The position numbers and the translations under genes are program-made. From NCBI GenBank assembly GCA_947034895.1, contig OX344763.1, positions 63,631,093 to 63,695,092 of the forward strand: a stretch of 64,000 nt of DNA. The letters are read 5' to 3'. Position 1 is the first letter of the stretch. Each line of letters begins with the position of its first letter. The notes under the pieces were generated by a model. That model was not told where the DNA came from and ran no database searches. It was given only the letters and a program-made list of their open reading frames with translations. This DNA is from Rhytidiadelphus loreus (taxonomy: Eukaryota > Streptophyta > Bryopsida > Hypnales > Hylocomiaceae). This document shows, one piece after another, positions 36,809 to 49,575 of this stretch.

Positions 36809-37003
36809 ATTCCCATCAGCTCTCTGTCCCCTTGGATGCTCTGAAGTTGTTGTATCTTCCGACATCTCTTGCAATGCATCAAAATTTTGAATGCCAGCAT
36901 TGTCCTCCTCGCTCGTTCCCCCGACATTGAATCGCAAGACTTTGGGAAGCTCATTTGCGTTGGAATCGGTTGTCTTCGACATCAGCTTCTTCCCACGGGT
37001 CAT
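36809..37003 (-). CDS. Candidate alternative first exon
   Basis: Sixty-five codons from ATG at 37003 (MTRGKKLMSKTTDSNANELP), ending at a GTAAGT donor in phase 0. Like the exon at 35862 it begins MTR and is basic, then becomes acidic. It could be the 5' exon of a second transcript or of a decayed duplicate. No homologous family recognised. Confidence 0.4.
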
Positions 37004-37374
37004 CCTAGATCGTCGCAATTCTCTCGAAGATGAGAAGTAGAGTGATCTACGCCTATTCCGTCTCCCAGTAAACAACTTACTACAAATGAGCTGATCAACG
37101 TTCTTTCTAAGCATGAGTGAGATGACTCCTCCGAAACTAACACTCAACTATGGTGTAGAGTAGAACTGAAGATCCGAATGGTTGCCCTCAGTTTGAATGG
37201 ATTCTTCTTATACTTTTTGAAGGAACTGCCATGAAGCATAGAATAGCATATTGTGTCCGATGGTGACGGCAAGGATCTTCAATGGTTGTCATAATATCAT
37301 GCGTGAGAGTCGGCTTGGTGCACCTACAACATTAAACTTTCACTTGACATCACTGTGTAGTACAATCTGACAAC

Positions 37375-37650
37375 CCTGGATAGTGTGCTATTATATCCAA
37401 TATGCGGCCTAACTTGGTTTATGACTCTTATAAGGAACCTTGGTACAATGACAGTAAAAGGCGGCGATCGACAGAGGTACTCTAAACGGCTGTAGAGGTA
37501 GGTCACATACCCTCGGATAGTGTGCTATTATATCCAAGAGGCGGCCTAACTAAGTTAATAACTCTTGTAATGAACCTTGGTATAATGGCATTGAATGGCG
37601 GCGATTGACAAAGGTACTTTTTACGGCTGTAGAAGTAGGTAAGATACCCT
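37375..37650. repeat. 137-bp tandem duplication
   Basis: GGATAGTGTGCTATTATATC occurs at about 37378 and 37515, and the following bases (GCGGCCTAACT, GGCGGCGAT, ACGGCTGTAGA) repeat in order. The two copies differ by roughly one base in ten. No frame is shared. Confidence 0.85.
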
Positions 37651-38008
37651 GGACGGAATATGAATGTAAATGGGAATATAAATTTGTAATTCTAAAAGGC
37701 ATCATATTACGGCAATTCCGAATTCCTTGATTGTCATGGTAGTCTAACACACCTAATATAGTTGGTGACACATAATGGTCATGTAATGGAAAAAGATGGC
37801 GGCTTCCGTTTTCGCAGAAAAAGATTAAAAAACTACATGGGTGAATACAAAAGGAAGTGATGAGTTCACAAGTGGTTTAGAGCTCTGCTTCTCTGCATTT
37901 CATGGTCATGGACTATCATAGGTTCTAGAACTTCTATTCTTCCTCACATTATGCTTTGGATTTTGGCTAGAACTCTCCCGTGAGTACTCCCTGTATGATT
38001 TTTTCAAG

Positions 38009-41000
38009 ATGGCTTGCATTCGAGTAGATGGTCATGAGGTACCTCTTCTTTTTCCAGTGGAGGATGGAGGACACGCTAGAGTTCTTAGTCATCTTCTACA
38101 TGTCCGATTTAGATTTGTAGAATCCTCTATCTATGTTTAAGAAGAAAGGATGTCTGAGTCGGGCAAAGTGAAAGAATTTGTCCCTATTGTGAAATCCGTG
38201 GAAGATGAAGGACAGTGCTGGTACCTTTTCCCAGGGAACTATAGAGCTTACGGACTACCTCTTTCCATGCTCGGTGCTTCCATTGAAATTTTGAGTCGTC
38301 AATCAGATAATTCAACAGTAGATATGCCGTATACAGTCCAACATGTTTCACGTAGTGCAGGTCCTCCAGTTTCTCCGATTCTCTTGAAGCCTTCATTACT
38401 TCATGTTGTGAAGGTAGAGAAATTAGATCCAATCATAGAACTATCTAGTGAATCGGAAGGAGAGTCTCCTCATGTGCCTGTTGAGAATGTACGAGGTTCG
38501 ATTGGAACTACAACTGGAAAGAAGGCTGTATTTGCTCCTCATAGGCTGTATTGAATTCACTATTTGATAGCCCTTCGAATAGTCATATGCAATCTACAGT
38601 GCCCTGTCCTCCGTTGCAGCCATATCCAACTTCCAAAGTAAGTATAATGGGTTGTTTGCGGAAACTAGCCAACATGCGTCGATCTCGGAATGAATTGTCT
38701 ACAATAGATTTGACCATCATGAAGCATCATCATGTTTCCTTTCTTCCAGTGGTCTTTGATGGAGATGTCATCTTCGAACTGCCACCGTGCCGGTCTACTT
38801 CATCCTCATCAGCGGCGCGAAGCTTGGAAGGAATGGACAAGCGGTATGATGGACATCCATGGTGTAGGGTCATGACTACAAATATCAACAATTCCGACAA
38901 TCTCAAGTTCCGTAAGTCTGTCTGTGCTGGCCATTTTGCTTGTAAAAACCCCAACTGTGATTACTTAAGAAGAGCTTCTATGAAGAATGAAACAGAGTGG
39001 TCTGGCTTTACATCATTTCCTTTTGCAGTTGGAAATGGTCCTCCTAAAGACTCTACTCTAGTTTGTAAGGTGTGCAAGATACCACCTTCGTGTCTTGGCA
39101 CTTGTAGTGCTAGGATATACTATTGTTTCAGTGATAATCCAAAAATGAGTAGGGCCGCTATCCACTTTGGAGAGCACAAGCACCCGGTTGCAAAGGGAAT
39201 GTACAGAGATTCTACACACGAAATCTTTGGACTCATAGAAGAGCAAGTTTCCAGAACACCGTCGGCCACAAACTCAGCAATTGTTCTCTCTGCTAGTAAA
39301 GACTTTCTGACTAATCATCTATTTCACAACGGAGAAGGAGAGAAGAAGATGTTGAAGGGGGAGGAAATGGAAGAAGTTATGGACCGCTTCTAATATCTTT
39401 CATCTCCAAATATTCGGAATGTGATCTTGTCATTTTGTTCAAACAACAGAGGAGGGATCATTGACAACATCATGACAATGAAAAAGGAGTCGAAGTTCGA
39501 ATTCATACATGACAGCGTCTTCCTAGGTCAAGGCAAGGAGAAGGTTTACATTTTTAAAATGCTGACGGAAGGACCTGGAAGTGGAGTGGACCTCGTGAAG
39601 CGCATGCAACCAGAAGGGAATCTACAGAATGCGTGGTTGATGTTTGATCACGTGAAGCGTGTGAAGGATTGGACCACAATGGCCTGCCACGTATACGATG
39701 CTGAGTACAAAAAAGTGATGACAATTGCCATGTGTGATATGCAGTCCGAAGATACTGTGGTGCAGGTACAATTTTGGAAAAGTTTGAACGCTGTCATGGA
39801 GCAACATGGAGTGGCTCAGCCAAACTTTAAAGGATTCATGGCAGATAGTTCCATGGCCAATTGGAACGCGGTACGTATTGTCTACAACAATGGCTTTGCC
39901 AATGACGAAATGGAAAATCGTAAGAGAACATGTTTGCTGCATTGGAGTAGTTCTCTTCATAAACACACCCAGAAATATATCAAAGAAACACTTCAACATC
40001 AATATATTTCTCTGTGTAAACAGTACAAAGATTCGAAGAATATGGACCAGGCTGAGACATGGTACATTGCAATACGATCCTGGTGGCTATCATCTGGAGC
40101 TGCAAATGAAGAATCACTTCATCACTTAGACCATTGGCTAGCATTCTGGCATTTTCGGTACCAGCAATGGGGAGGTTTCATGGACATGGTCAGTGGATTC
40201 ATTATTTCAATGCTTGCAAGTTTTTTATTTTGAGGAGAGGCATTTCTTGAATGCAAATCTAAACTTGTACTGTTGCATGTAATTTTCTATAATTTACATG
40301 TGTTCATATATTGACCCTAAGCCGCTCACTTTTGTATTTTAAAAATTTGTTGATTATTTACTAGAAAGTACCAAAATTGTGGGGGTCCCTTAAATGGTTA
40401 AGATAAATCCGTCGGATCCGACGGTTCTATTTTGGATATTTGCTAGACCTCTTCATTTTCATACCTTCAACAGAATATGAGATTAGTAGGAGTCCATATT
40501 TTGAAAGTAACTATGGCCTAGTAGTAATTAGTTTTTAAAAGAAATTGTGATTATTTTCCTATATATAGAAGTTGGATAAATATTGTACTTCTTACTGTTG
40601 ATATGGTAATATATTTCTAGATGAGTTTCTCTTGGATTGTCCTTGACTTTATGAGAGGACATATTAAGTGGACCACAATTGAGTTTGTAAATACAGAAGT
40701 CTATGATGTTTTTAAAGTGAAGTACTAACTATACCTTGTACTTGGTTGAATATGTAGAAATTGAATTTGGAAGAGATGCTGGACCTACCATCCTGCAATT
40801 TATCTGAAACGGTCCACAACAAGTGGCTGCAAATGTCCGGGAAAAGGGGAAACAACTTGTTTGATGCCACTTGTGACGATAGTATTTGTGCTTGGATGCA
40901 AATGACAAACTATCGGGCATACCTTAGAGGTCATGCATGTGGTTCTGGTCCTTCTAAGGAAGAATTGAGGTTGAGGGCTGCCACACGAAGCAGAGATCCT

Positions 41001-42147
41001 AAGAAAATTGCAGAAGCATTGAACACTTTACCTGGAGCAGAGGGGCTTGGAAATCGTGTACCGCATTTGGAAGGTGAAGAAGTCTTTGGAAGTACAAAGA
41101 GGAAGTTAGATGTACCCATTGGAGATGATGGAGACTCACACAGACCAGACAAAGTGAATTTCAGTCAACCGCGAGTGCGAACGAGGTCTACAGCAACTTC
41201 TAATGACATCTTGCAGGAGAAAGGTAAAGAGCCTGACGCTAATAGTTCTCCACATGTCATTGTTGCGTGTGAAAGTGACTGTGACATATCGAAGTGGCAT
41301 ATTGCAAGGATTAGTCACAAATCCAATGCAAAATGTCACGCTCAACAGCGGGGGTCAAATATGAAGTGCATTGCTAAAATTGCAAGGGGAAAGAAGGGAA
41401 CTCCAGCTCCAACATATCGAGGTAGAAAAGTAGAGTATGGAAGTAAGCGAGAGGTGGTGGTCGACTTTTGGTTTTGTTGGGATGATATAGAACGATGTGT
41501 CAAAGGCTCAAAGTGGAAATGGATAATCGATTGGCCGGAGGTGCCAGACATTTGGCCAGTTCTATTAGGAACACACCTCAATCGGGAGGAAACTCTGATC
41601 TTACAACATGCAGGATTCCAACTTCAGCAACGCCCTACACTGTCGCCTCGTCGACTTTTCAATATGTCAAAGATTTTCAACACTAATTTATTTGACCAAG
41701 CACCACCGAAGAATCCAGATGTGTATCCAACGGTTAGAAACAACTGAACCATTCGAAGGATTGGAAATACACCAAGTATAGAACAACGGAATAAGTGGGA
41801 GAGTGTAGGAAACATTAGAGGTCAAATTTTGGGAGTAACCTTAATCCCCAATCCGGATTTAGGTGCAATAGTGTCATTGAAGATAGGGGCAAATCATAAA
41901 AAAAACATCTATCGAATTACAATTGGCCTGTTTCCCACGTGCACATGCCCAGACTTTCTAAATATGGTTGTTTCTGCTATTGGAGGTCGATAACAGTATG
42001 TAAATTGCAAACACCTATACTACTTGTATAGGTACTTTTGCAAGATGGATGTCAACGAAGACAAATTCATTCATGCACCTAGTTATAGCTTCAATGAGTT
42101 AAAGCTACTTCTAGTTCGAGCAGGAATCATTGCAATTCCCGAATAGA
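38009..42147 (+). pseudogene. MULE-like transposase-derived gene with GCM-like and SWIM zinc fingers
   Basis: The frame starts MACIRVDGHEVPLLFPVEDG at 38009. A TAA at 38138, a frameshift near 38545 and a TAA at 39391 break it. The first domain (HPWCRVMTT, KSVCAGHFACKNPNCDYLRR, HFGEHKHPV) has the Cys/His layout of WRKY-GCM1-type fingers. Next comes a MULE-like core (IAMCDMQSEDTVVQVQFW, GFMADSSMANWNAV, CLLHW). An intron of about 570 bp (donor near 40189, acceptor near 40757) precedes LPSCNLSETVHNKWLQMSG, which ends at 41747. After a stop the frame continues to a SWIM-type finger, TCTCPDF and NCKHLYYLY, with one further TAA between them. MULE transposases commonly end in SWIM fingers. The two TAA stops could each arise from CAA. 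Confidence 0.7.
40382..40451. repeat. 70-bp palindromic element 5
   Basis: Starts GGGGTCC with a central CCGTCGGATCCGACGG; the right arm is decayed (AGACCTC). It lies in the intron of the MULE-like gene. Confidence 0.7.
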
Positions 42148-42589
42148 CATAGGCGCATTTTCAAATGTACTTCATTTGTATTGTATCCATGTAAGAAATA
42201 TTACGATTGAAATGATTTGAAAACCATGATATTGAAAATGGGTTGGCTTTTGGGAGGGCCTTCACTCGTGTGTTTTTTTCCTCTTTTCTTTTATCTTGTG
42301 TCCTTTTCTCTTCATTGTGCAGACTCGTGACTTGGCTATTGTTTGCATTTTTGGGTTTTTTTAATGCAATGCATTTTTTAGCTGTTCACAAAAATAAAGA
42401 AAAAAAAATGGGTAGGCATTTTTGAAGTATAGGAAATTCAAAATATGTCTGAAAACTCTCATTCGTACACTATTCTATAGTGAGTTCATGTGAATGATCC
42501 TAAACGCCTAATTCAGTATTACACATATGAATATTATAATCATTTTCATTCAATCCATTCTCGATTTTATTGGCCTGCTTCATTTTGTT

Positions 42590-42900
42590 TCCTTATCCTT
42601 TCCTATTTTTTTAGTCTCTTCTCACTTTTTTTTCCTTTCCTTTCCTTTTTTTTTTCCTTATCCATTTTTTTTTCTTTTCCATTTTTCTTTTCCATTTTTC
42701 TTTTCCATTTTTCTTTTCCATTTTTTTTGTTTTCTATTTTTTTTCATTTTCCATTTTTTTTTCTTTTCCATTTTTGTTTTCCATTTTTTTTGTTTTTCAT
42801 TTTTTTTTGTTTTATAATTTTTTTTCATTTCCCTTCCATTTGTATTTCTTTCTTCTCTTCCTTTCATTTGTAATTCTCAATTTTTATTTCCCTTCAAAAA
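42590..42900. repeat. Polypyrimidine microsatellite, CATTTTTCTTTTC units
   Basis: Almost pure T and C on the plus strand with units such as CCATTTTTCTTTT. The Phe-rich open frames across it reflect this composition. Confidence 0.9.
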
Positions 42901-43034
42901 CCCTAAACCTTCTTCTTATTTTTCTTTTTAATCCACTTTTTTTTTCATTCATTTCATTCGTTCAGGTTCTCACTTTCTTCATCTTTTTTTGTAGTACAAC
43001 ACCTTCCATTTCTAAACCCTAAACCCCTAAACCT
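42896..43034. repeat. Telomere-like CCCTAAA motifs
   Basis: AAACCCTAAACC at about 42898 and TAAACCCTAAACCCCTAAAC at 43013-43034; a further ACCCTATACCCTAAACCCTA lies at 44945. They match the plant-type telomere repeat CCCTAAA but are too short to be called an interstitial telomere. Confidence 0.6.
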
Positions 43035-43539
43035 TGTCTTCTTCCATTTTCTACAAATTTTTTTAAGATGTGAACATGAGGCAGGATATAACAAATTTAA
43101 AACGAGTCCTAGAAATTAACAACAAAATTTTGAACTCTATATGCTAAATACTTTAACATTGGAGTCATATGTCTACAACAATGATATGAGGTATTCATCT
43201 GAAACTACCCTTGAAGCTATGTACTCATTCTACACATGTTGTAAGTGCTTTAACTTTGCCAAAAAGTCAAAATGAGTAAAAGCCTGAAGACATAGAAAAT
43301 AAGAATTTTAAGACAATAAAAATAAAAATTTACCCAAATCCACGGTTTTAGGAGCCACGGTCATAGGCTGCAACACTTACTATAAATAGTAACTTTTTTC
43401 TATTTTAGGCAATTTTTTGAAAACTTTCCTTTTTTAGACATCACTAACAAAATTTATATAATTTTGGATCTCTATGCTCGCAAACTTCACGCTCACAGCT
43501 CGCAGGCTCACATGCTAGCGTCGTTGGACGGCCAACAGT

Positions 43540-43790
43540 CCGCCTCGCTTCGGCCGTCTGATCAAACGGACGGATCGGTAGTCCGCTTCATCAGACGGAC
43601 AGAACAAACCGCACAAGCAGACGCCGACTCCACGAAGCGGACGGCAGCGCTGAAATTGCGGACGGCGGCCTGCAACACGCAGACGAGGGCCCCGACAGGC
43701 GGACGGCGGCTCCGACGGGCGGATGGCAGCTTCAGCAAGCGGACGGCGGCGACGGAACGGAGGATGGCGGGGTCCGCCTAAGCGGATGGG
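43540..43790. repeat. GC-rich GCGGACGGC array, outer left
   Basis: Cores GCGGACGGC, GCGGATGGC and CAGACGGAC repeat at irregular 15-30 bp spacing. The orientation is opposite to the arrays at 49316 and 53762. Confidence 0.7.
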
Positions 43791-45190
43791 GGAGGGATTT
43801 TGAAGTGCATCCCGCCCAAATTGGTCATTAGGGCCTTAGGGGTCCTTGAATCCTTGATGTCACTAGCTAGCAGGCCCTCCGGTTCAATTTAATTTTTAAT
43901 GTGGTTCCTTTGTGCCAATGGTGTTGGGATTTCATTTGATCTAAAAATTAAAAAATAAATAAAAAATGGATGTGTGAATTTAGGAATTATCTAAAAGATT
44001 CACATATTTTTGTATGTTGTTTTTACGTGCATGCATTGAGTTTATAATTTTTTCTTATTTTCTAGTGATGGAATTAAGTTTCCTATGAAATAAACTTTTA
44101 AATGAAATAAAGAATTTAACGCATGGTAATTTAATTTTACTTATTCGAACTTTGAGAAATAACTTAAAGCTTCTCATTGTCCAAATGAAACTATGAGGTT
44201 TTTTTCTTGTATGTCAACACCTCATAAAATGGTCATTTCAAGACCAAAGACAAAAAATCTTTTAAATGGTTTTTGGGTTTAGGGGATATTAGGGGCTTGC
44301 AAAGGTTTCGATACTCTAGCATGAAAATGTGTAGAAGTAGATTTCTAGAAGTCTACCCCCCCCTTTGAGTTGAATGAATTTATTGATTTCAAATGTATTG
44401 ATTTCCATTCTTTAAAGAATCATAAGGTGCCAAAATATTAGCGCCAAAATATCAAGTTAAATTAATTCTAGTATGAAATTATAACTTTCTCAATCACTAG
44501 GGTGGGACAACGTGCTATGAAAATAGTGCATACACTTGTCTTCTTATAACCTCACAAGTCCATGGTCATTTCACTCTCCAAGTTCACGTGCACCCTACTA
44601 GGCATACAAAGCAAATTTTTTAAAGTCTAAACATCTACATGGTTAGGGAATGCAAGGACAAATGTTTCTTTCATTGTGGATACTAAAAGGCCATGTTTTT
44701 TTTTCGTACGTACTACACACTTTGAATGGCTTGGGCACTCAAACCCCTAAAAGATTTGATCCATTGGAAAATGAATCAACTTTGAATATTACATGAATTG
44801 GCCTTTGGAATTGTTTGCAATTGAATAACTCCTTTCCATTTTGTTATTAGTTCTATTTGGAATTTTGGAGGGCATATTTGTTTATCCAAAATCAAAGACA
44901 AAGGATTGTGATTGTCACCCCCATTTTGATAACGACAGGCCTAAACCCTATACCCTAAACCCTAACAAGGATTTGGAGGCATTGAATTAGTCAAAATACT
45001 ACCTTTGAGTCGGTGGATTGCCTTGACATTTATGAAAACCAAGTCAATGCTTCGAACATTGAAACATTCCTTCATCAATGAGCACCCGGTACTAGTACAA
45101 CATCTCTACATTCCCAAATGAAAGAATCCTATACTTCTAAAAATCAGGAGAGGAATAGAGGACTCAAGAGGGTGAAAACAAGGCCCAAAC
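43791..45190. other. AT-rich gap, no gene seen
   Basis: No supported coding region. The only notable piece is the telomere-like motif at 44941-44966. Confidence 0.5.
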
Positions 45191-45229
45191 CTCACTAAAG
45201 TGTGCTTGGGCAGACCTCAGGGAGGGAAG

Positions 45230-45420
45230 GGCGAACAGATCCGTCGGAGCAGGCGGACGGCCCGTCAGAAATGCGGATGGCAGCATCAGAATCGTAGACG
45301 GGGGGCAGCAGGCGAACGGCGGCGACGGGAAGGAGGACAATAGCGTTGGATTTGGAGACGGATGGGCCGTCCGATTGAACGGACGTTCGGGTCCGCTTCA
45401 TGACGTTCGAGGGAGGCTCA
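45230..45420. repeat. GC-rich GCGGACGG array upstream of companion gene copy 2
   Basis: GGCGGACGG, GCGGATGGCAG and GGCGAACGGCGG units in the same orientation as 43540-43790 and inverted relative to 49316-49565 and 53762-54600. The array lies just before the companion gene. Confidence 0.7.
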
Positions 45421-45680
45421 GTGGTGGACGATTTTTGGTTTGGTTTCGGACGGCCTTCTTGTTTTTTCTCACTTCCCTCTCCTTCCTAGGACTCACAACT
45501 GTGTTGGATGTACTACTGTTGCTTCATTGTGCCAGTTGCTCCTATATGGTGGAGAAGTGGGGTCATTCATCTTTCATTATTGGTTCATATACAAACATTC
45601 ATTGAAACTTGGGTGGATTGAAGACACGTACTTTTGGTGACTATTTAAATTCAATTTGGGACAAGTTCAAGTTGACAACC

Positions 45681-48600
45681 ATGAGTGTTCAAGGCGTTGA
45701 AGGTAGTGGTGGATTGACCGGCGGAGGTGACAATAGTAGGAGGCCTAAACCAAAGGGGACCGCCCATGAGCTTCACTATGAGATTTTAGATGATCCCAAC
45801 ATCAAAGCAGAGGGTGGTTGGAAAGCGGAGGAAGCGGAATATTGGTCCTCCAAAACGTGCAAGAAGTATGTGAAGATGTACCACATCGACAACTTGTGGC
45901 CTAGGGAGGCCCACATCATCCATACTCGTGGTTTTTGTTGCAAACCAGGGAATTGCAACAATGTGCATTTCATTCATCGAGCGCATGAAGTTTGGCGGGC
46001 CCTCTTTGGGGATAAAGCAATGTCCAAGCGGTATATAAACTACAGCTTGGCTTCTATAGTGTATGCAGAATTGATATTGGCACGCAAGGTGGATTGGAGC
46101 ACGTTTCCAACGACAACAAATGCTCCACGTGTGCTTGAATGTAATCGGAAAGATATTCCCGATTTGTACAATCCACAGGTAGGGCCAAGTGAGGCATTTA
46201 AATCCAAAAGAGAGGTCAAACCAATGACAATGACTATGACCAAGGACGTGGAGGTCACAAGTTCGGCAATGCAATTGGCTTCAACACAAAACCATACGGC
46301 AATGATAGATTCTAAAGGCGAGCATGTGGAGGGAGACATATTTTTAACTCCTCCAATGGATTTGATATGCACACCAAATGGAACAACAATGGTGGAGCAC
46401 GTGGCCCCATCCGCACCACATGAACGTCAGGATGAGGTCATTGAGGGAGAAGTTGCTAACGCTAGTATTGCCATTCAGAATCTTATAGACAACAATGCTT
46501 TAAATCATTTGGCAAGTACTTCGAAGCAAAGTTTGCCAAAGACACCGAGCCCAACATTGAATCTAGGAGTTGAAGTGCATCCTTCACCTTATCATGGAGA
46601 ACAATCGGATGGCGTGCCGCCAAATGAGACCATTTTTGGTGGATTTATCGATTCCAAGTATCCACATTTGTCATCTTTGAGGACATCAAAATGGCAAATT
46701 GTTCGTCGGATGCCCTCGTTTGCATTATTAGAATCTTTGTGTAAAGGTTCACATTTGTGGCGGTCACATGAAGAATGTTTAAAGAACAGGGAGCCCACCA
46801 ATGAGGATGGCACGAGTAACGGAGGCGCAGAAACCCAACATGAGCCTTCCGAGAGTTAATGGGCTGATTTTGTTTTGATCGCATCAAAATTGGTAGTTTC
46901 GGCTCAATTTGTAGCTAAAGTCGCTCCTAGGGTGCAAGAAGTTGTAACGGATTTTTCCAAATTAGCGCCTGAATTGTTGAGTGGTGCCTTGGACTTCGTA
47001 AAGTTCAGCCAATCTATGACACCATTTCTGGACAAGCGGATTACAAACTTGAAGGTTTTGAGTGAATACCAAGAGGAGATCAAGAAGTATAAGGGTATAG
47101 ATGTTGAGAATCTCAAGTTGGCGGCGGATGCTTCGAAATTGAAAGAGAAGCTAGAGACATTGAAGGCTCAATCAGAGCGTCGCCATAATACATTGCTTTT
47201 CCAAAGGAAGTTTATTGAAGACTTGGAGTACGAAATTGTAGCGTTGAAGAAGAAAATCCGAGAAGGTGAAGTGGATGTTGAGAAGGGAAAGGAGAAAGTG
47301 GAGGACATACTAGATGGCATTGAAGAAAACAACAATCCGGATTTGTTGTATTTGACCCCCATCGGTAATACTAATTCCACATTTCACGATGCTTCTATGC
47401 AAACGGAAAGCAATGAGGTTGAAGAATTGAAGCAAAAATTGAACGAGGTCATCGAAGAAAACACGCGTTTGGAGGCCAAGTTGAAACAACTGCAACAGAT
47501 AGTGCAATTGGATGAATGTATGCTGAAGAGCACTTTGGACTCTTGATGGTTGGCATGGGTGCAAAAACTCGAAGACAAACCGTCTGTAGTATCACGAGCA
47601 ATGAAAGGGCTACTTAAATTGGCAATGAAGTCGGATGAAGAATGCGATAGCGTGGAGTCCTCTCTTTGGCGTTTGAAGAAGATGTTTGCCTTTGTGCCAA
47701 CGGGGTCCACCGAAATCACATATTGGGGAGACATGGATGCAATGTTCGAGCGTTTGAACCACACAAAGAAGGAAGAGGTGGCTCCCATTACTTGGGCCTT
47801 GGAACTAGAAGAAGGTTGGGTCCCTTATCCCACGCTTTCGGCACACATCAAGAAGAATGACAAGACAATGGTGCATGCTTGTGATCCTTCGGCCTTAATA
47901 TTGGAGGGTCATTGTAGCCTTTGTCGAGTTCATTTTGGCCCCAAAGGAGCCCTCACCATGGGCCAATGTCCCCACACTTTCCACGTCACATGCATAGTCA
48001 GAGCATCCCTTGTTCGTTCGGTGTGCCCCGAGTGTTGTTCTCGCTTGCCTCCTAGGTTCTATGAAATGCTCGGGATCTTAGAATCTATGCCCTCCGGTCA
48101 TGAATACAATCGATGGACCCTTCCGTTAGACCAAGCGCCATTCAAATTTCAAAATTATGCGCATTGGGGAAAAAGTCTAACATGGGATTCGGTAAATTCT
48201 ACACATGAGCTATACGAATCATCGGAGGTGCCGATAGATTCCTCGGTGTGGATGACCCATGATCGAGAGGTGGAGTTGCGAGCTAGAGGTATTGCCAACG
48301 AGGAGGATCAAGAAGTGTTTTGTCGTAGTATGGGGGGCCATTGGAGCATGCAACACCACAAATTCTTTCGATTTCCCGAAAAGGAAGTGAAGAAAAGACT
48401 AGATGGCAATTGGATAGAGGTGGAGCCTACACAAGAGTTTAATGAGCAATACGGGGATTACAATCACACTTTGCTAGGGAGGGCCCTCTTTTTATCAAAG
48501 TTGGAGGAAGCTGCACAAGTTCGTGCCTTTGTGGAACTAGATGGGCAATCAAGCACAGAAAATTCAATGGTGGAGGTGACAGGGGCATTTGATAAGAGGA

Positions 48601-48968
48601 TGGGCAAAATCATAATGCATTGGAGGGCATTTTTAGTGGGGGGAGAAGAACCAAAGTGGTTTTCCATGAAAAATGATGATGACGTGGTCAACATTTTGGT
48701 AGATTGAGTGGATGTTGTTTTGAGAGCGTCAAGGGCAAAAGACGTGGATTTGATTCCAAAACAGAAGAATAAACGGAAGATTGAAGACGAGGATGACTAC
48801 TCTTTGGATACCAAACAACACTTTTCTGCAGTAGACATGGAAGCTGCGTCCAGGGGACCCATGAGTGGTGGAGGTCTTGGTCCTCAAACACGCCGGGCAA
48901 GTGCAAGGCTGAAGGATAAAGAGGGTTCATCGCATCTTTCTGAGGGAGGTAGCAATGATAATATATAG
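45681..48968 (+). pseudogene. Companion coiled-coil and RING-finger gene of hAT element, copy 2
   Basis: A single frame of about 1095 codons from MSVQGVEGSGGLTGGGDNSR to a stop at 48966, interrupted in frame at 46857 (TAA), 47544 (TGA) and 48705 (TGA). The N-terminal part has CCKPGNCNNVHFIHRAHEVW and IVYAELILARKVDWS, shared with copy 1. A coiled coil follows (ENLKLAADASKLKEKLETL; VEELKQKLNEVIEENTRLEA). Around 47910-48045 CSLC, CPHTFHVTC and CPEC give the spacing of a RING-H2 finger (C3H2C3), typical of E3 ubiquitin ligases. The C-terminus is basic (KQKNKRKIEDED). It lies about 0.9 kb upstream of a hAT transposase in the same orientation. The role in transposition is unknown. Confidence 0.7.
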
Positions 48969-49315
48969 GGTAGTTATACCTTGTTTGTATTTCGATATGA
49001 CATTATGGAGTGTTGTTTATTTTGAATCTTGAGAGGATTCAATACTATTAATTCACAACACTCATAGTATGCTATGAGTTGCCTTTCATTAATATAAAAA
49101 TATGTGGATTACTCAAATGTTTTTGAATTTACTCTCCTAAGTTTTTGATATTTTATGCGATACTTTTTTGTCAAGTATGATTTTGGACATGCCGATCTCT
49201 CAACATAATTTAATCTCATTAATTTCTTAATTCCTAAAATATCATGCATCTCTAAACTAAGTCCCTAAAATTAAAACTTGTAGAATTAGTCAAAATCCAA
49301 CAATTGTCCGCTAGT
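48969..49315. other. AT-rich spacer with short palindrome
   Basis: CTCATAGTATGCTATGAG at about 49061 is a near-perfect 18-bp palindrome. No gene seen. Confidence 0.5.
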
Positions 49316-49575
49316 CTGCCACCCGCCTACAATTTCGACGCTGCCATCCGCCTGTCGGAGCTCGCTGTCCGTGATTCTGAAGCTGCCGTCCGCCTGTCGC
49401 AGCTCGCCATCCGCGATTCCATCGCTGCCGTCCGCCTATCGGAGGTCGCCGTCCACGATTCCAACGTTGCCGTCCGCCTGTCGTAGCTCGCCGTTCGCGA
49501 TTCCGTCGTTGCCTTCCGCCTGTCGCAGGTCGCCATCCGCGATTCCGTTGCTGCCGTCCGCATTTTTGTTCTCGG
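49316..49575. repeat. 42-bp minisatellite between companion gene and hAT copy 2
   Basis: Five or more units of 42 bp built on GCTGCCGTCCGCCTGTCG followed by CAGCTCGCCATCCGCGATTC, beginning near 49341. Because 42 is a multiple of three, all frames read through as 14-residue repeats; this is not evidence of a gene. Confidence 0.9.

Noticed and set aside
42490..43022. Phe-rich and Lys-rich open frames
   Set aside because: Produced by the polypyrimidine microsatellite.
46857..48707. Three separate genes at 45609-46859, 46875-47546 and 47550-48707
   Set aside because: All share one frame and are separated only by single stops; better read as one interrupted gene.
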